43,442 bases of DNA from contig CACENJ010000008.1 in NCBI GenBank assembly GCA_902560855.1, positions 1 through 43,442 of the forward strand. The letters are read 5' to 3'. Below the pieces are notes generated by a model that worked only from the letters and a program-made list of their open reading frames with translations, searched no databases and had not been told where the DNA came from. Positions 32,494 to 40,504 of the stretch are shown one piece after another. Within the stretch, counting starts at the first letter, position 1. Every line of letters starts with the position of its first letter. A program made the translations under genes and the position numbers. Source of the stretch: an uncultured Pelagibacteraceae bacterium. Lineage in GTDB: Bacteria; Pseudomonadota; Alphaproteobacteria; Pelagibacterales; Pelagibacteraceae.

Positions 32494-34349
32494 TGGCTAG
32501 AAAAACTATATTTGAGGATTGTGATATTCTTGTTGTAGGCGGAGGCATGGCAGGAACTGGTGCTGCTTTTGAAGCTAGACACTGGGGAAGAGACTTAAAA
32601 ATTATCTGTGCTGAAAAAGCAAATATAGATAGAAGTGGTGCTGTAGCTCAAGGACTTTATGCAATCAATTGCTATATGGGAATGCAATGGGATGAAAATC
32701 AGCCAGAAGACCATGTCAGGTATGCTCGAAATGATTTAATGGGCATGGTAAGAGAAGATTTAGGTTATGACATGGCTCGTCATGTAGACTCAACAGTACA
32801 CATGTTTGATGAATGGGGTTTGCCCATGATGAAAAATGAAAAAACTGGACGCTATCTAAGAGAAGGTAAATGGCAGATAATGATACATGGGGAAAGTTAC
32901 AAACCAATCGTTGCTGAAGCTGCAAAAAAATCTGCTGATAAAATATATAATAGAATTATGATTACCCATCTTCTGATGGATGAAGCAAAAGAGAATAGAG
33001 TAGGTGGAGCAGTTGGATTTAACATGAGAACAGGGGACTACTATGTTTTTAGAGCAAAAACAGTAATAGTTGCTGCAGGTGGAGCGTCACATATATTTAA
33101 ACCAAGAGCTGTTGGCGAAGGAATGGGTAGAACTTGGTATGCACCTTGGAGTAATGGTTCAGCTTATGCATTACCAATCGCTGTTGGCGCCAAAATGACT
33201 CAAATGGAAAATAGAATTGTTTTATGCAGATTTAAAGACGGATATGGACCAGTGGGTGCATATTTTTTACATTTAAAAACTTATACTCAAAATGCTAATG
33301 GAGAGAATTATGAAAAAAAATGGTATGAACATACCAAAGAAATGGTTGGTGAATACATAGATCACCATCCAACGCCAACTTGTTTACGTAATCATGCTTT
33401 TATTCAAGAAACAATGGCAGGAGGTGGACCAATTCATATGGTCACTACAGAAGCATTTCAAGATCCACATTTAGAAACTGTTGGATGGGAAAATTTTTTA
33501 GGGATGACAGTCGGACAGGCAGTTGTGTGGGCATCTCAAAATATTGACCCAAAATATACTAATCCCGAACTAACTACATCAGAACCATATGTTATGGGTT
33601 CGCACGCTACCTGTTCAGGTGCATGGGTGAGTGGTCCAGAAGATCTTTCGCCTCCAGAATATTTTTGGGGGTATAATAGAATGTTAACTGTAGACGGTCT
33701 TTTCGGAGCAGGAGATACAGTGGGTGGTAGCGCTCATAAGTTTTCATCTGGTTCTTTTACAGAAGGTCGTTTAGCTGCAAAAGCTGCAGTAAAATATATA
33801 CAAGATAAAAAAGCCGAAGGGGTCAATGTATCTGATGCACAATGTGAAAATTTTAAAGAGATTATTTACAAACCATTAGAGAATTATACTGTTGGCAGAA
33901 ATGAAATTACTGGAGGAACAGTATCTCCAAGCTATATTTCTCCAATCCAAGGACTTCAAAGACTTCAAAGAATTATGGATGAATATGTGGGTGGTATAGC
34001 TACTAACTACATGACTAATGCCAATATGCTTAAAAAAGGCCTAGAGTTATTAGAATGGCTACAAGAAGATTTAGAAAATGTTGGTGCTGAAGATTATCAC
34101 CAGCTAATGCGTGCTTGGGAACTTAAACATCGAGCACTTACTTCACAGTGTGTAACAGAGCATACGATGTTTCGTGAAGAAACTCGTTGGCCAGGTTATT
34201 ATTACAGGGGAGATCATTTAAAATTAGATGACGAAAATTGGCATTGTTTAACAGTATCAAGAAGAGATCCTAAAACTGGTAAATTTACTTTAGAAAAAGT
34301 GCCTGTTTATCATATTGTAGATGAAAAAGAAAAAAAACAAGCATCCTAG
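32493..34349 (+). CDS. aprA: Adenylylsulfate reductase alpha subunit
   Basis: 618 residues. The FAD motif G-G-G-M-A-G is at 16-21, A-Q-G-L-Y-A-I-N-C-Y near 53, the H-G-E-S-Y-K-P region near 130, and the conserved R-N-H-A-F and S-G-S-F-T-E-G-R-L-A-A-K-A segments further on, all as expected of AprA. In sulfur-oxidising mode it joins sulfite and AMP to form APS, releasing two electrons. In SAR11 the apr genes are thought to serve sulfite handling. No sat (ATP sulfurylase) gene is in the window. Confidence 0.97.
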   Translation: MARKTIFEDCDILVVGGGMAGTGAAFEARHWGRDLKIICAEKANIDRSGAVAQGLYAINCYMGMQWDENQPEDHVRYARNDLMGMVREDLGYDMARHVDSTVHMFDEWGLPMMKNEKTGRYLREGKWQIMIHGESYKPIVAEAAKKSADKIYNRIMITHLLMDEAKENRVGGAVGFNMRTGDYYVFRAKTVIVAAGGASHIFKPRAVGEGMGRTWYAPWSNGSAYALPIAVGAKMTQMENRIVLCRFKDGYGPVGAYFLHLKTYTQNANGENYEKKWYEHTKEMVGEYIDHHPTPTCLRNHAFIQETMAGGGPIHMVTTEAFQDPHLETVGWENFLGMTVGQAVVWASQNIDPKYTNPELTTSEPYVMGSHATCSGAWVSGPEDLSPPEYFWGYNRMLTVDGLFGAGDTVGGSAHKFSSGSFTEGRLAAKAAVKYIQDKKAEGVNVSDAQCENFKEIIYKPLENYTVGRNEITGGTVSPSYISPIQGLQRLQRIMDEYVGGIATNYMTNANMLKKGLELLEWLQEDLENVGAEDYHQLMRAWELKHRALTSQCVTEHTMFREETRWPGYYYRGDHLKLDDENWHCLTVSRRDPKTGKFTLEKVPVYHIVDEKEKKQAS

Positions 34350-34362
34350 AAATATTTAAAAA

Positions 34363-34713
34363 ATGAATCTTCTTGAGAAAACTGACCAAGAGATAATCGA
34401 TTTAGCAAAACCTATTTGGGAAAATCTCGTCAAATCATCAAATATTAAAGATTACGGAGGCTTTACAAGAGACTTTTCATCTCAGATGCTTTTCGGCGCT
34501 AACGAAGTAGAGCTAGGCAAGCAATGGTCAAACAATAAATTATTAACCAGCCTATCTGATAAATATGAAGCTTTTGGATGTTTAAGAAGAAATTTACATG
34601 TGACTGTATTATTTAAACAAACTAGCAAAGATGTTCCGGGAGAATTTCTAGGGCGTTTGGTTCTTGGAATTGAAGATGAAGAAATAAAAGTTTTTGGAGC
34701 AACAATCTATTGA
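34363..34713 (+). CDS. Conserved protein of unknown function in the apr operon
   Basis: 116 residues, soluble, starting 13 bases after aprA. The sequence starts with helical L-L-E-K-T-D-Q-E-I-I-D-L-A-K-P-I-W-E-N-L, has G-G-F-T-R-D-F-S, a single Cys in F-G-C-L-R-R-N, and ends in beta-rich L-V-L-G-I-E-D-E-E-I-K-V-F-G-A. The layout (helices then sheet) recalls NTF2/cystatin-like small folds, but this is a guess. Position indicates a role linked to APS reductase or sulfite. Confidence 0.8.
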   Translation: MNLLEKTDQEIIDLAKPIWENLVKSSNIKDYGGFTRDFSSQMLFGANEVELGKQWSNNKLLTSLSDKYEAFGCLRRNLHVTVLFKQTSKDVPGEFLGRLVLGIEDEEIKVFGATIY

Positions 34714-34753
34714 TCCTTCCTAAGGTTAAAAAATTCAAATAAATAAAAAAGAT

Positions 34754-34781
34754 TTGACAAATTTTTAAGTAGTGGTATTGA
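34754..34781 (+). promoter_or_regulatory. Candidate promoter for the 49-residue membrane protein
   Basis: TTGACA (34754-34759) is a perfect -35 box; TATTGA (34776-34781) after 16 bases is a weak -10. The predicted transcription start would fall at about the ATG at 34788, hinting at a leaderless or near-leaderless transcript. Confidence 0.35.
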
Positions 34782-34787
34782 AGATTT

Positions 34788-34937
34788 ATGGCCAAGTTTT
34801 TTAATAAAAATTATGAAAAAATATTAAAAAAACTTCCATCTCCATCCTTATTACAAAGCTCAAAACCTGTGGTAATTTTGGGACTTTTATTTTATTGGAG
34901 CGTTATCTTAGTAGGTACTTTTTTAAATTTTAATTAG
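34788..34937 (+). CDS. 49-residue single-helix membrane protein
   Basis: ATG at 34788, TAG at 34935-34937. A basic N-terminus (M-A-K-F-F-N-K-N-Y-E-K-I-L-K-K-L-P-S-P-S) is followed by one helix, P-V-V-I-L-G-L-L-F-Y-W-S-V-I-L-V-G-T-F-L, and a short end. The clear positive-inside pattern and a preceding TTGACA support a real gene in the 299-base gap between the unknown gene and the TauE-family gene. I recognise no family. Confidence 0.6.
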   Translation: MAKFFNKNYEKILKKLPSPSLLQSSKPVVILGLLFYWSVILVGTFLNFN

Positions 34938-35011
34938 AAATAACTTTAAAATTTTGTTCATTAACAATCTATTGATTGACAATATTGAACTAGAGGAATA
35001 CTTAATAGTTA

Positions 35012-36094
35012 ATGGAAGTTTTTCTCCCAATTGCTGAAGTATCAGTAAATGTAATTACAATTTTTTCTTTAAGTACAGTCGTAGGTGTTTTATCAGGATT
35101 ATTTGGAGTTGGAGGTGGTTTTCTTATGACTCCTTTTTTAATCTTTTTAGGTATACCTCCTTCATATGCAGTAGCGAACGAAGCTAACAACATACTAGCT
35201 ACCTCTGTTTCAGGCTCAACAACACATTGGTTAAAAGACACGTTAGATTACAAGATGGGAATTATGATTGTTGTTGGAGGAGTTGCAGGAACTATAATAG
35301 GAATTATTACTTTTACTTATTTTAAAGAAATTGGAAAAATCAATATAGTAATTTCATTGGCATATATGTACATATTGGCAATAATTGGAACTTTAATGTT
35401 GGTTGAAGGACTTTCTGAAATAGATAGGGCTAGAAAAAAAATTATTGTAAAAAAAAAATTACATTCACATTATTGGATACATGGACTTCCTTTAAGAATG
35501 AGATTTAAAAAATCAAAATTATATGAAAGTGTTTTTACACCAATTATAATTGGTTTAATTGTTGGTTTTATTGCTTCAATCATGGGCATTGGTGGAGCAT
35601 TTATATTAGTTCCAGCAATGATTTATATTATTGGAATGCCCACTAAATTAGTTCCAGGAACTTCTTTATTTGTAACTATTTTTGTTAGCGCAATAGTAAC
35701 TGTTCTTCATGCATTTAATTATGGATCAATAGACTTAATTTTAGTAGCAATGTTAATTTTGGGTTCGATTCTAGGAGTTCAAATTGGACAAAAACTAGGA
35801 GAACGTATTGATAGCTCTGAACTTAAAGCTCTTTTAGCAATTTTACTATTATTAGTTGGTATAGCAATTGCTTATGACAGTTTTTTTGCAGAAAAAACAG
35901 TTCAAGAGGTCACTTATAACGGCGCAGAAAATTTAGGAAACTTTTCAATTTTTATTAAAAACCTTTCTAAAGATTTTCCAATCCAGTATGGAATAATTTC
36001 TATTATTTTTGCAATTGTATTAGGAGTTGGAGCAGCTTTTGTTAGAAGATTTTTTTCTAATTTAAGAAAAAAATATGCTTCTGAAACAAAATAA
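35012..36094 (+). CDS. TauE/SafE family permease, probable sulfite exporter
   Basis: 360 residues with about eight to nine helices. The duplicated family motif is clear: G-V-L-S-G-L-F-G-V-G-G-G-F-L-M-T-P near residue 24 and G-F-I-A-S-I-M-G-I-G-G-A-F-I-L-V-P-A near 187, each followed by a G-x-x-x-x-x-x-x-T-S-x-F-type helix. A hydrophilic insert (about 133-165) and a C-terminal segment with an extra helix enlarge it beyond the usual 250-300 residues. Family members export sulfite, sulfonates or other anions. Sulfite is inferred from the neighbouring Xsc, SuyAB-like and Apr genes. The cytochrome c gene overlaps its stop. Confidence 0.88.
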   Translation: MEVFLPIAEVSVNVITIFSLSTVVGVLSGLFGVGGGFLMTPFLIFLGIPPSYAVANEANNILATSVSGSTTHWLKDTLDYKMGIMIVVGGVAGTIIGIITFTYFKEIGKINIVISLAYMYILAIIGTLMLVEGLSEIDRARKKIIVKKKLHSHYWIHGLPLRMRFKKSKLYESVFTPIIIGLIVGFIASIMGIGGAFILVPAMIYIIGMPTKLVPGTSLFVTIFVSAIVTVLHAFNYGSIDLILVAMLILGSILGVQIGQKLGERIDSSELKALLAILLLLVGIAIAYDSFFAEKTVQEVTYNGAENLGNFSIFIKNLSKDFPIQYGIISIIFAIVLGVGAAFVRRFFSNLRKKYASETK

Positions 36095-36414
36095 TGAAAA
36101 AAAATTTTATAATTTTATTTAAATTTATAATTTTATTTAATTTTTTTATTTTTCCTACAAAATCTGACCCAATGTTTGAACTTGGTAAAAATATTTTTTT
36201 AAATAAAGCAGTATGTTCAGCTTGTCACGTACTTGCGGATGCAGGTTCTAATGGTCAGATAGGACCAAATTTAAATGAGATTAGACCTGATAAAAATAGA
36301 ATATTGAATGCTGTAAAAAATGGTATAGGAGTTATGCCTATGTATGAGGGTGAACTTACACCAGAGGAAATCGAAGCAGTTGTGCACTATGTTTTTACAA
36401 GTGCAAACAACTAA
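36094..36414 (+). CDS. Small periplasmic class I cytochrome c
   Basis: 106 residues with a signal peptide of about 24 residues. The haem motif C-S-A-C-H is at 41-45, G-P-N-L near 57-60, and the axial methionine is in V-M-P-M (Met81 or Met83). The C-terminal helix E-I-E-A-V-V-H-Y-V is typical. It carries electrons in the periplasm. Coupled by a TAATG junction to the TauE-family gene, it might accept electrons from a sulfite-oxidising step, but no such dehydrogenase is seen here. Confidence 0.92.
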   Translation: MKKNFIILFKFIILFNFFIFPTKSDPMFELGKNIFLNKAVCSACHVLADAGSNGQIGPNLNEIRPDKNRILNAVKNGIGVMPMYEGELTPEEIEAVVHYVFTSANN

Positions 36415-37581
36415 TTAAGCACTTCTAAACAACTTAGTCATTATAAATTCTTTATGACCCAATACTTCAGCGCAAGTTAAACGACCACTAGCTGCTCTTA
36501 TTGTTATTTTTATTAATTCATCTCCAGCTTGTTCCATATTCATTTCCCTTTTTAAAATTTTTGAAACATCTAGATCAATATGTTCTTTCATGTTAATAGC
36601 TGTGCTCGGATTTCCTGTTAATTTAACAACAGGTTCAATAGCATTTCCAATAATATTTCCTTGTCCAGTTGGAAATAAATGAATATTAAAACCTGCAGCA
36701 GCTTGTAGAGTTAGACATTCTCCAGCAGCTGATGAGGTATCCATAAAATATAGACCAGGGCCTTTTTTTGGTTCTTCAGCAGGCGTTAATACATCTATAA
36801 ACTTTCTTGATCCAATTTTTTGAAAATTTCCAAATGCCTTTTCTTCAATCGTAGTAAGACCACCAGCAATATTACCTGCTGTTGGCTGGCTTTCAGAAAG
36901 ATCATTTGTTGCTTCTTTTAGAATAAAATCATTATAATCACTCCAAGTTTTCATAAATTTTTCTGAAGCTTCTGGAGTAGCACCTCTTGTTGCGCAGACT
37001 TTTTCAGCTCCAGTAAGTTCTGAGGTTTCTCCAAAACAAAGATGAACACCTAATGGTTCTAATTTATCCATTAAATTTCCAACTGCAGGGTTTGCTGCCA
37101 TTCCTGAAGTTGTATCTGACTCACCACATTTTACTGAAATCCATAAATCACTTAGAGGACATTCTTCTCTTTGTTTTTCAGAAGCCCATTGAGAAAATTC
37201 TTGTGCTTTTTGAGATGCTTTCATAATAGTTTTAATATCTCCAGCACCTTCAATACTAAAACCTTCAACAGGTTTTCCTGTAGTAGCTATTGCATCAACT
37301 ATTCTTTTAGTCCACTTTGGTTCAATACCAATCACAACACACGCTGCAACATTTGGATTTTTTCCTGTTCCTATCATTGTGTCAAAAAATAATTCTAAGT
37401 CAGCTCCAAATTGAAGTCTTCCATAAGCATGAGGAATTGCAAAAGTACCTTTTATATTATTAGCAACAGCTTCTGCACATGCATTTGAAATATCATCAAC
37501 AGGTAGAATGACCACATGGTTTCTTGTACCGACTCTTCCATTTTCTCTTTTATAGCCTAAAAAACTTTTTGGAATTTCCAT
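36415..37581 (-). CDS. suyB: SuyB-like (UxaA/GarD family) large subunit, probable sulfolactate sulfo-lyase
   Basis: 388 residues. [14 protein letters not shown] near residue 8, C-V-V-I-G-I-E near 80, [17 protein letters not shown] near 150-165, and H-L-F-P-T-G-Q-G-N near 305 are typical of the altronate/galactarate dehydratase C-terminal domain. Altronate dehydratase itself is a single chain of about 500 residues; a separate 388-residue and 95-residue pair is the pattern of SuyAB, which splits (2R)-3-sulfolactate into pyruvate and sulfite. The nearby xsc supports that. Substrate is inference. Its stop almost touches the convergent cytochrome c stop. Confidence 0.8.
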   Translation of the reverse strand: MEIPKSFLGYKRENGRVGTRNHVVILPVDDISNACAEAVANNIKGTFAIPHAYGRLQFGADLELFFDTMIGTGKNPNVAACVVIGIEPKWTKRIVDAIATTGKPVEGFSIEGAGDIKTIMKASQKAQEFSQWASEKQREECPLSDLWISVKCGESDTTSGMAANPAVGNLMDKLEPLGVHLCFGETSELTGAEKVCATRGATPEASEKFMKTWSDYNDFILKEATNDLSESQPTAGNIAGGLTTIEEKAFGNFQKIGSRKFIDVLTPAEEPKKGPGLYFMDTSSAAGECLTLQAAAGFNIHLFPTGQGNIIGNAIEPVVKLTGNPSTAINMKEHIDLDVSKILKREMNMEQAGDELIKITIRAASGRLTCAEVLGHKEFIMTKLFRSA

Positions 37582-37585
37582 ACTA

Positions 37586-37873
37586 TTACCACTTCTTAGT
37601 TTTTACATTGTGAACATGAACATGTTCACCTTTTTTAATTGATTTAACAACTTTACCAATATCATGACCATATTTTAGTATTGTGTCACCTTCTTTAAAG
37701 TCGATCATTGCTATTTTATGCCCTAAAGGAATTTCACTTTCTGATTTAATTGTCACAGAACCATCATTTTCCATAACCCAGCAATTACACTCTTGGTTGG
37801 GAGTGATTTTTTCAATAACAACAACACCTACATTGTCTTTTTCATCATGTATAATAATGTCAGTTTTTGCCAT
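37586..37873 (-). CDS. suyA: SuyA-like SAF-domain small subunit
   Basis: 95 residues forming a single SAF domain, with D-N-V-G-V-V-V near residue 10, I-P-L-G-H-K-I-A near 46, and the end-of-domain pattern [22 protein letters not shown] near 68-90. This is the small (alpha) half of UxaA/SuyAB type lyases. It lies 4 bases before the large subunit gene. It is divergent from xsc. Confidence 0.82.
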   Translation of the reverse strand: MAKTDIIIHDEKDNVGVVVIEKITPNQECNCWVMENDGSVTIKSESEIPLGHKIAMIDFKEGDTILKYGHDIGKVVKSIKKGEHVHVHNVKTKKW

Positions 37874-37889
37874 ATGACGATTTCTTTAT

Positions 37890-37917
37890 TTGAAATTTAG
37901 TAGATCTTATATATTAA
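37890..37917 (+). promoter_or_regulatory. Candidate promoter of xsc in the shared suyA/xsc gap
   Basis: TTGAAA (37890-37895), a 16-base spacer and TATTAA (37912-37917) form a plausible sigma70 promoter reading toward xsc, about 40 bases before its ATG. The same 87-base gap must also hold the promoter for suyAB on the other strand, so shared regulation of the two sulfonate branches is possible. Confidence 0.4.
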
Positions 37918-37960
37918 TCGTGTTCATTAACAAATAAAAATTTTTAAAGAGAATTAATAT

Positions 37961-39736
37961 ATGACTAAAATGACAACCGAGGAAGCTTTTATAAAAGTTC
38001 TACAAAAGCATGGAATAGAACATGCTTTTGGAATTATAGGTTCAGCATTTATGCCAATTTCAGATTTGTTTCCTAAAGCTGGAATAACTTTTTGGGATGT
38101 TGCCCACGAAACAAATGGAGGTCTAATAGCTGATGGCTACACAAGATCAACCGGAAAAATCTCAATGGTTATTGCACAGAATGGTCCAGGTATTACCGGA
38201 TTAGTTACACCAATTAAAACAGCTTACTGGAATCATACACCTTTACTTTTAGTAACTCCACAAGCTGCTAATAAAACAATGGGTCAAGGAGGTTTTCAAG
38301 AAGTTGAACAAATGAATTTATTTAAAGATATGGTTTGTTATCAAGAAGAGGTAAGAGACCCATCAAGAATGGCTGAAGTTTTAAATAGAGTTATAGAGAA
38401 GGCTATTAGAGGATCAGCTCCTGCACAAATAAATGTTCCTAGAGATTATTGGACACAAGTTGTTGATATTGAAATTCCCCCAATAGTAAGATTTGAAAAA
38501 CAAGGAGGCGGTAAGGATGCCATAGAAAGAGCAGCGAAATTATTATCTGAGGCAAAATTTCCCGTTATTTTATCTGGAGCAGGTGTTGTTATAGGTGGCG
38601 CAATAGAAGAATGTAAAAAACTTGCAGAAAAAATAGATGCACCAGTTTGTAGCGGCTATCAACATAATGACAGTTTCCCAGGAAGCCATCAATTAGCAGT
38701 AGGACCTTTAGGGTACAATGGATCAAAGGCTGCAATGGAATTAATTTCAAAAGCAGATGTTGTTTTGGCTTTAGGCACAAGACTGAATCCATTTTCAACT
38801 TTACCAGGTTATGGAATTGACTATTGGCCTAAAAACGCATCAATAATTCAAGTAGATATAAATCCTGATAGAATTGGTTTAACAAAAAAAGTAACAGTAG
38901 GTATTTGTGGTGATGCAAAATTAGTATCACAACAATTATTAGAAAAACTTTCGTCCAAAGCAGGAGATATTGGCAGAGAAGAAAGAAAAAATTTAATTCA
39001 TCAAAAAAAATCAGCATGGCTTCAAACTTTAACAGGACTTGATCATGAAGAAGATGACCCAGGTACAGTTTGGAATAAAGAAGCAAGAGAAAGAGATAAA
39101 GATAGAATGTCACCTAGACAATCATGGAGAGCAATTCAAGCAGCTATGCCGGAAGATGTTATTATTTCTAGTGATATAGGTAATAATTGTGCTATAGGAA
39201 ACGCTTATCCAACATTTGAAAAAGGAAGAAAATATTTAGCTCCAGGTTTATTTGGACCTTGTGGCTATGGGTTTCCTTCAATCTTAGGTGCAAAAATTGG
39301 CTGCCCCAACACACCTGTTATAGGTTTTGCTGGTGACGGAGCATTTGGAATAAGCATGAATGAAATGAGTTCATGTGCAAGAAAAGAATGGCCAGCTATA
39401 ACAATGGTAATTTTTAGAAACTATCAATGGGGAGCAGAAAAAAGAAACTCTATATTATGGTTTGATGATAATTTTGTAGGAACTGAATTAGATCCAGAGT
39501 TAAGTTATGCAAAAATCGCTAATGCATGTGGTTTAAAAGGTGTAGTTGTTAAAACAATGGAAGAAACTACAAAAGCGATTAAACAGTCTTGCGAAGATCA
39601 AAAAAATGGAATTACAACTTTTATTGAAGTGATTTTAAATCAAGAATTAGGAGAACCTTTTAGAAGAGATGCTATGAAAAAACCAGTTAAGGTGGCGGGT
39701 ATTAATAAAAAAGATATGAGACATCAAACTCCTTAA
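37961..39736 (+). CDS. xsc: Sulfoacetaldehyde acetyltransferase
   Basis: 591 residues, as expected for Xsc. Thiamine-diphosphate-enzyme features are clear: Glu50 in V-A-H-E-T-N-G-G (activator), the P-L-L-L-V-T-P-Q-A near 90, the central domain from about 180, and the TPP/Mg motif G-D-G-A-F-G-I-S ... W-G-A-E-K-R-N near 454-490. The G-Q-G-G-F-Q-E-V-E-Q-M-N-L-F stretch is Xsc-specific rather than of acetolactate synthase. It converts sulfoacetaldehyde and phosphate to acetyl phosphate and sulfite. Taurine is the usual source; no taurine transaminase lies here. Confidence 0.95.
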   Translation: MTKMTTEEAFIKVLQKHGIEHAFGIIGSAFMPISDLFPKAGITFWDVAHETNGGLIADGYTRSTGKISMVIAQNGPGITGLVTPIKTAYWNHTPLLLVTPQAANKTMGQGGFQEVEQMNLFKDMVCYQEEVRDPSRMAEVLNRVIEKAIRGSAPAQINVPRDYWTQVVDIEIPPIVRFEKQGGGKDAIERAAKLLSEAKFPVILSGAGVVIGGAIEECKKLAEKIDAPVCSGYQHNDSFPGSHQLAVGPLGYNGSKAAMELISKADVVLALGTRLNPFSTLPGYGIDYWPKNASIIQVDINPDRIGLTKKVTVGICGDAKLVSQQLLEKLSSKAGDIGREERKNLIHQKKSAWLQTLTGLDHEEDDPGTVWNKEARERDKDRMSPRQSWRAIQAAMPEDVIISSDIGNNCAIGNAYPTFEKGRKYLAPGLFGPCGYGFPSILGAKIGCPNTPVIGFAGDGAFGISMNEMSSCARKEWPAITMVIFRNYQWGAEKRNSILWFDDNFVGTELDPELSYAKIANACGLKGVVVKTMEETTKAIKQSCEDQKNGITTFIEVILNQELGEPFRRDAMKKPVKVAGINKKDMRHQTP

Positions 39737-39775
39737 ATAACTGGCTTATTATCATTAGACAGTGTATTTCTAATT

Positions 39776-40498
39776 ATGAGGAAGATAATAAAAGATTTTT
39801 TAAAAAATATATTCAGATTCCTTACGTACGACTTTTACGTTAAGTATACCGAAATACCTGAATATGTTAGATCGTCTAACAAATTTTATTCAGAGCTTGA
39901 AAGTAGATATGCAAAAGAAGCTGTGGACTTCGTTAAAGAAAATTGCCAGAAAGCAATGCCATTTCATCACAAACATGAACTTTTAAAACATGCTTTAAAA
40001 ATATCAAATATTGAAGGTAGTATTTTAGAATTCGGTGTTTTTAGAGGTAAATCAATAAACTTAATTGCTTCAAACACAAAACAAAATGTTTATGGATTCG
40101 ACTCATTTTTAGGTCTCCCAGAAGATTGGAGTGGGAGCAATCATTATGTTTCTAAAAAACATTTTGACCTAAAAGGAACGCTACCTAAATGTAAAGAAAA
40201 TGTTAATTTAATAAAAGGATGGTTTAAAGATACTATTCCTATTTTTTTAAATGAAAATAAAGAAAATGTAAAACTCATGCACATTGATTGTGATCTTTAT
40301 AGTTCCACCTACTTTGTGCTAGAATCTTTCAGAAATAATTTTGTACCTGGTTCATTAATTGTATTTGACGAATTTTATAATTTTCATGGGTGGAAAAATC
40401 ATGAATATAAAGCTCTTATTGATTTTAAAAATAAATATAATGTTAATTATGAATACATAGGCTTTACAGATAGGCGGATGCTTATTCGTATAATTTAG
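39776..40498 (+). CDS. TylF/MycF-like SAM-dependent methyltransferase
   Basis: 240 residues. The SAM-binding start I-L-E-F-G-V-F-R-G-K-S near residue 84, V-Y-G-F-D-S-F-L-G-L-P-E-D-W near 105, and the metal-binding H-I-D-C-D-L-Y-S-S-T ... G-S-L-I-V-F-D-E-F-Y near 163-200 are the macrocin-O-methyltransferase family pattern. It probably methylates a sugar of a surface glycan or related metabolite. The neighbouring glycosyltransferase and FkbM genes on the opposite strand support a glycan setting. Confidence 0.88.
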   Translation: MRKIIKDFLKNIFRFLTYDFYVKYTEIPEYVRSSNKFYSELESRYAKEAVDFVKENCQKAMPFHHKHELLKHALKISNIEGSILEFGVFRGKSINLIASNTKQNVYGFDSFLGLPEDWSGSNHYVSKKHFDLKGTLPKCKENVNLIKGWFKDTIPIFLNENKENVKLMHIDCDLYSSTYFVLESFRNNFVPGSLIVFDEFYNFHGWKNHEYKALIDFKNKYNVNYEYIGFTDRRMLIRII

Positions 40499-40504
40499 TT
40501 AATA

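Noticed and set aside
38829-39113. Minus-strand hydrophobic ORF inside xsc
   Set aside because: Leu-rich shadow of an AT-rich coding region; xsc is a complete, well-conserved enzyme on the other strand.
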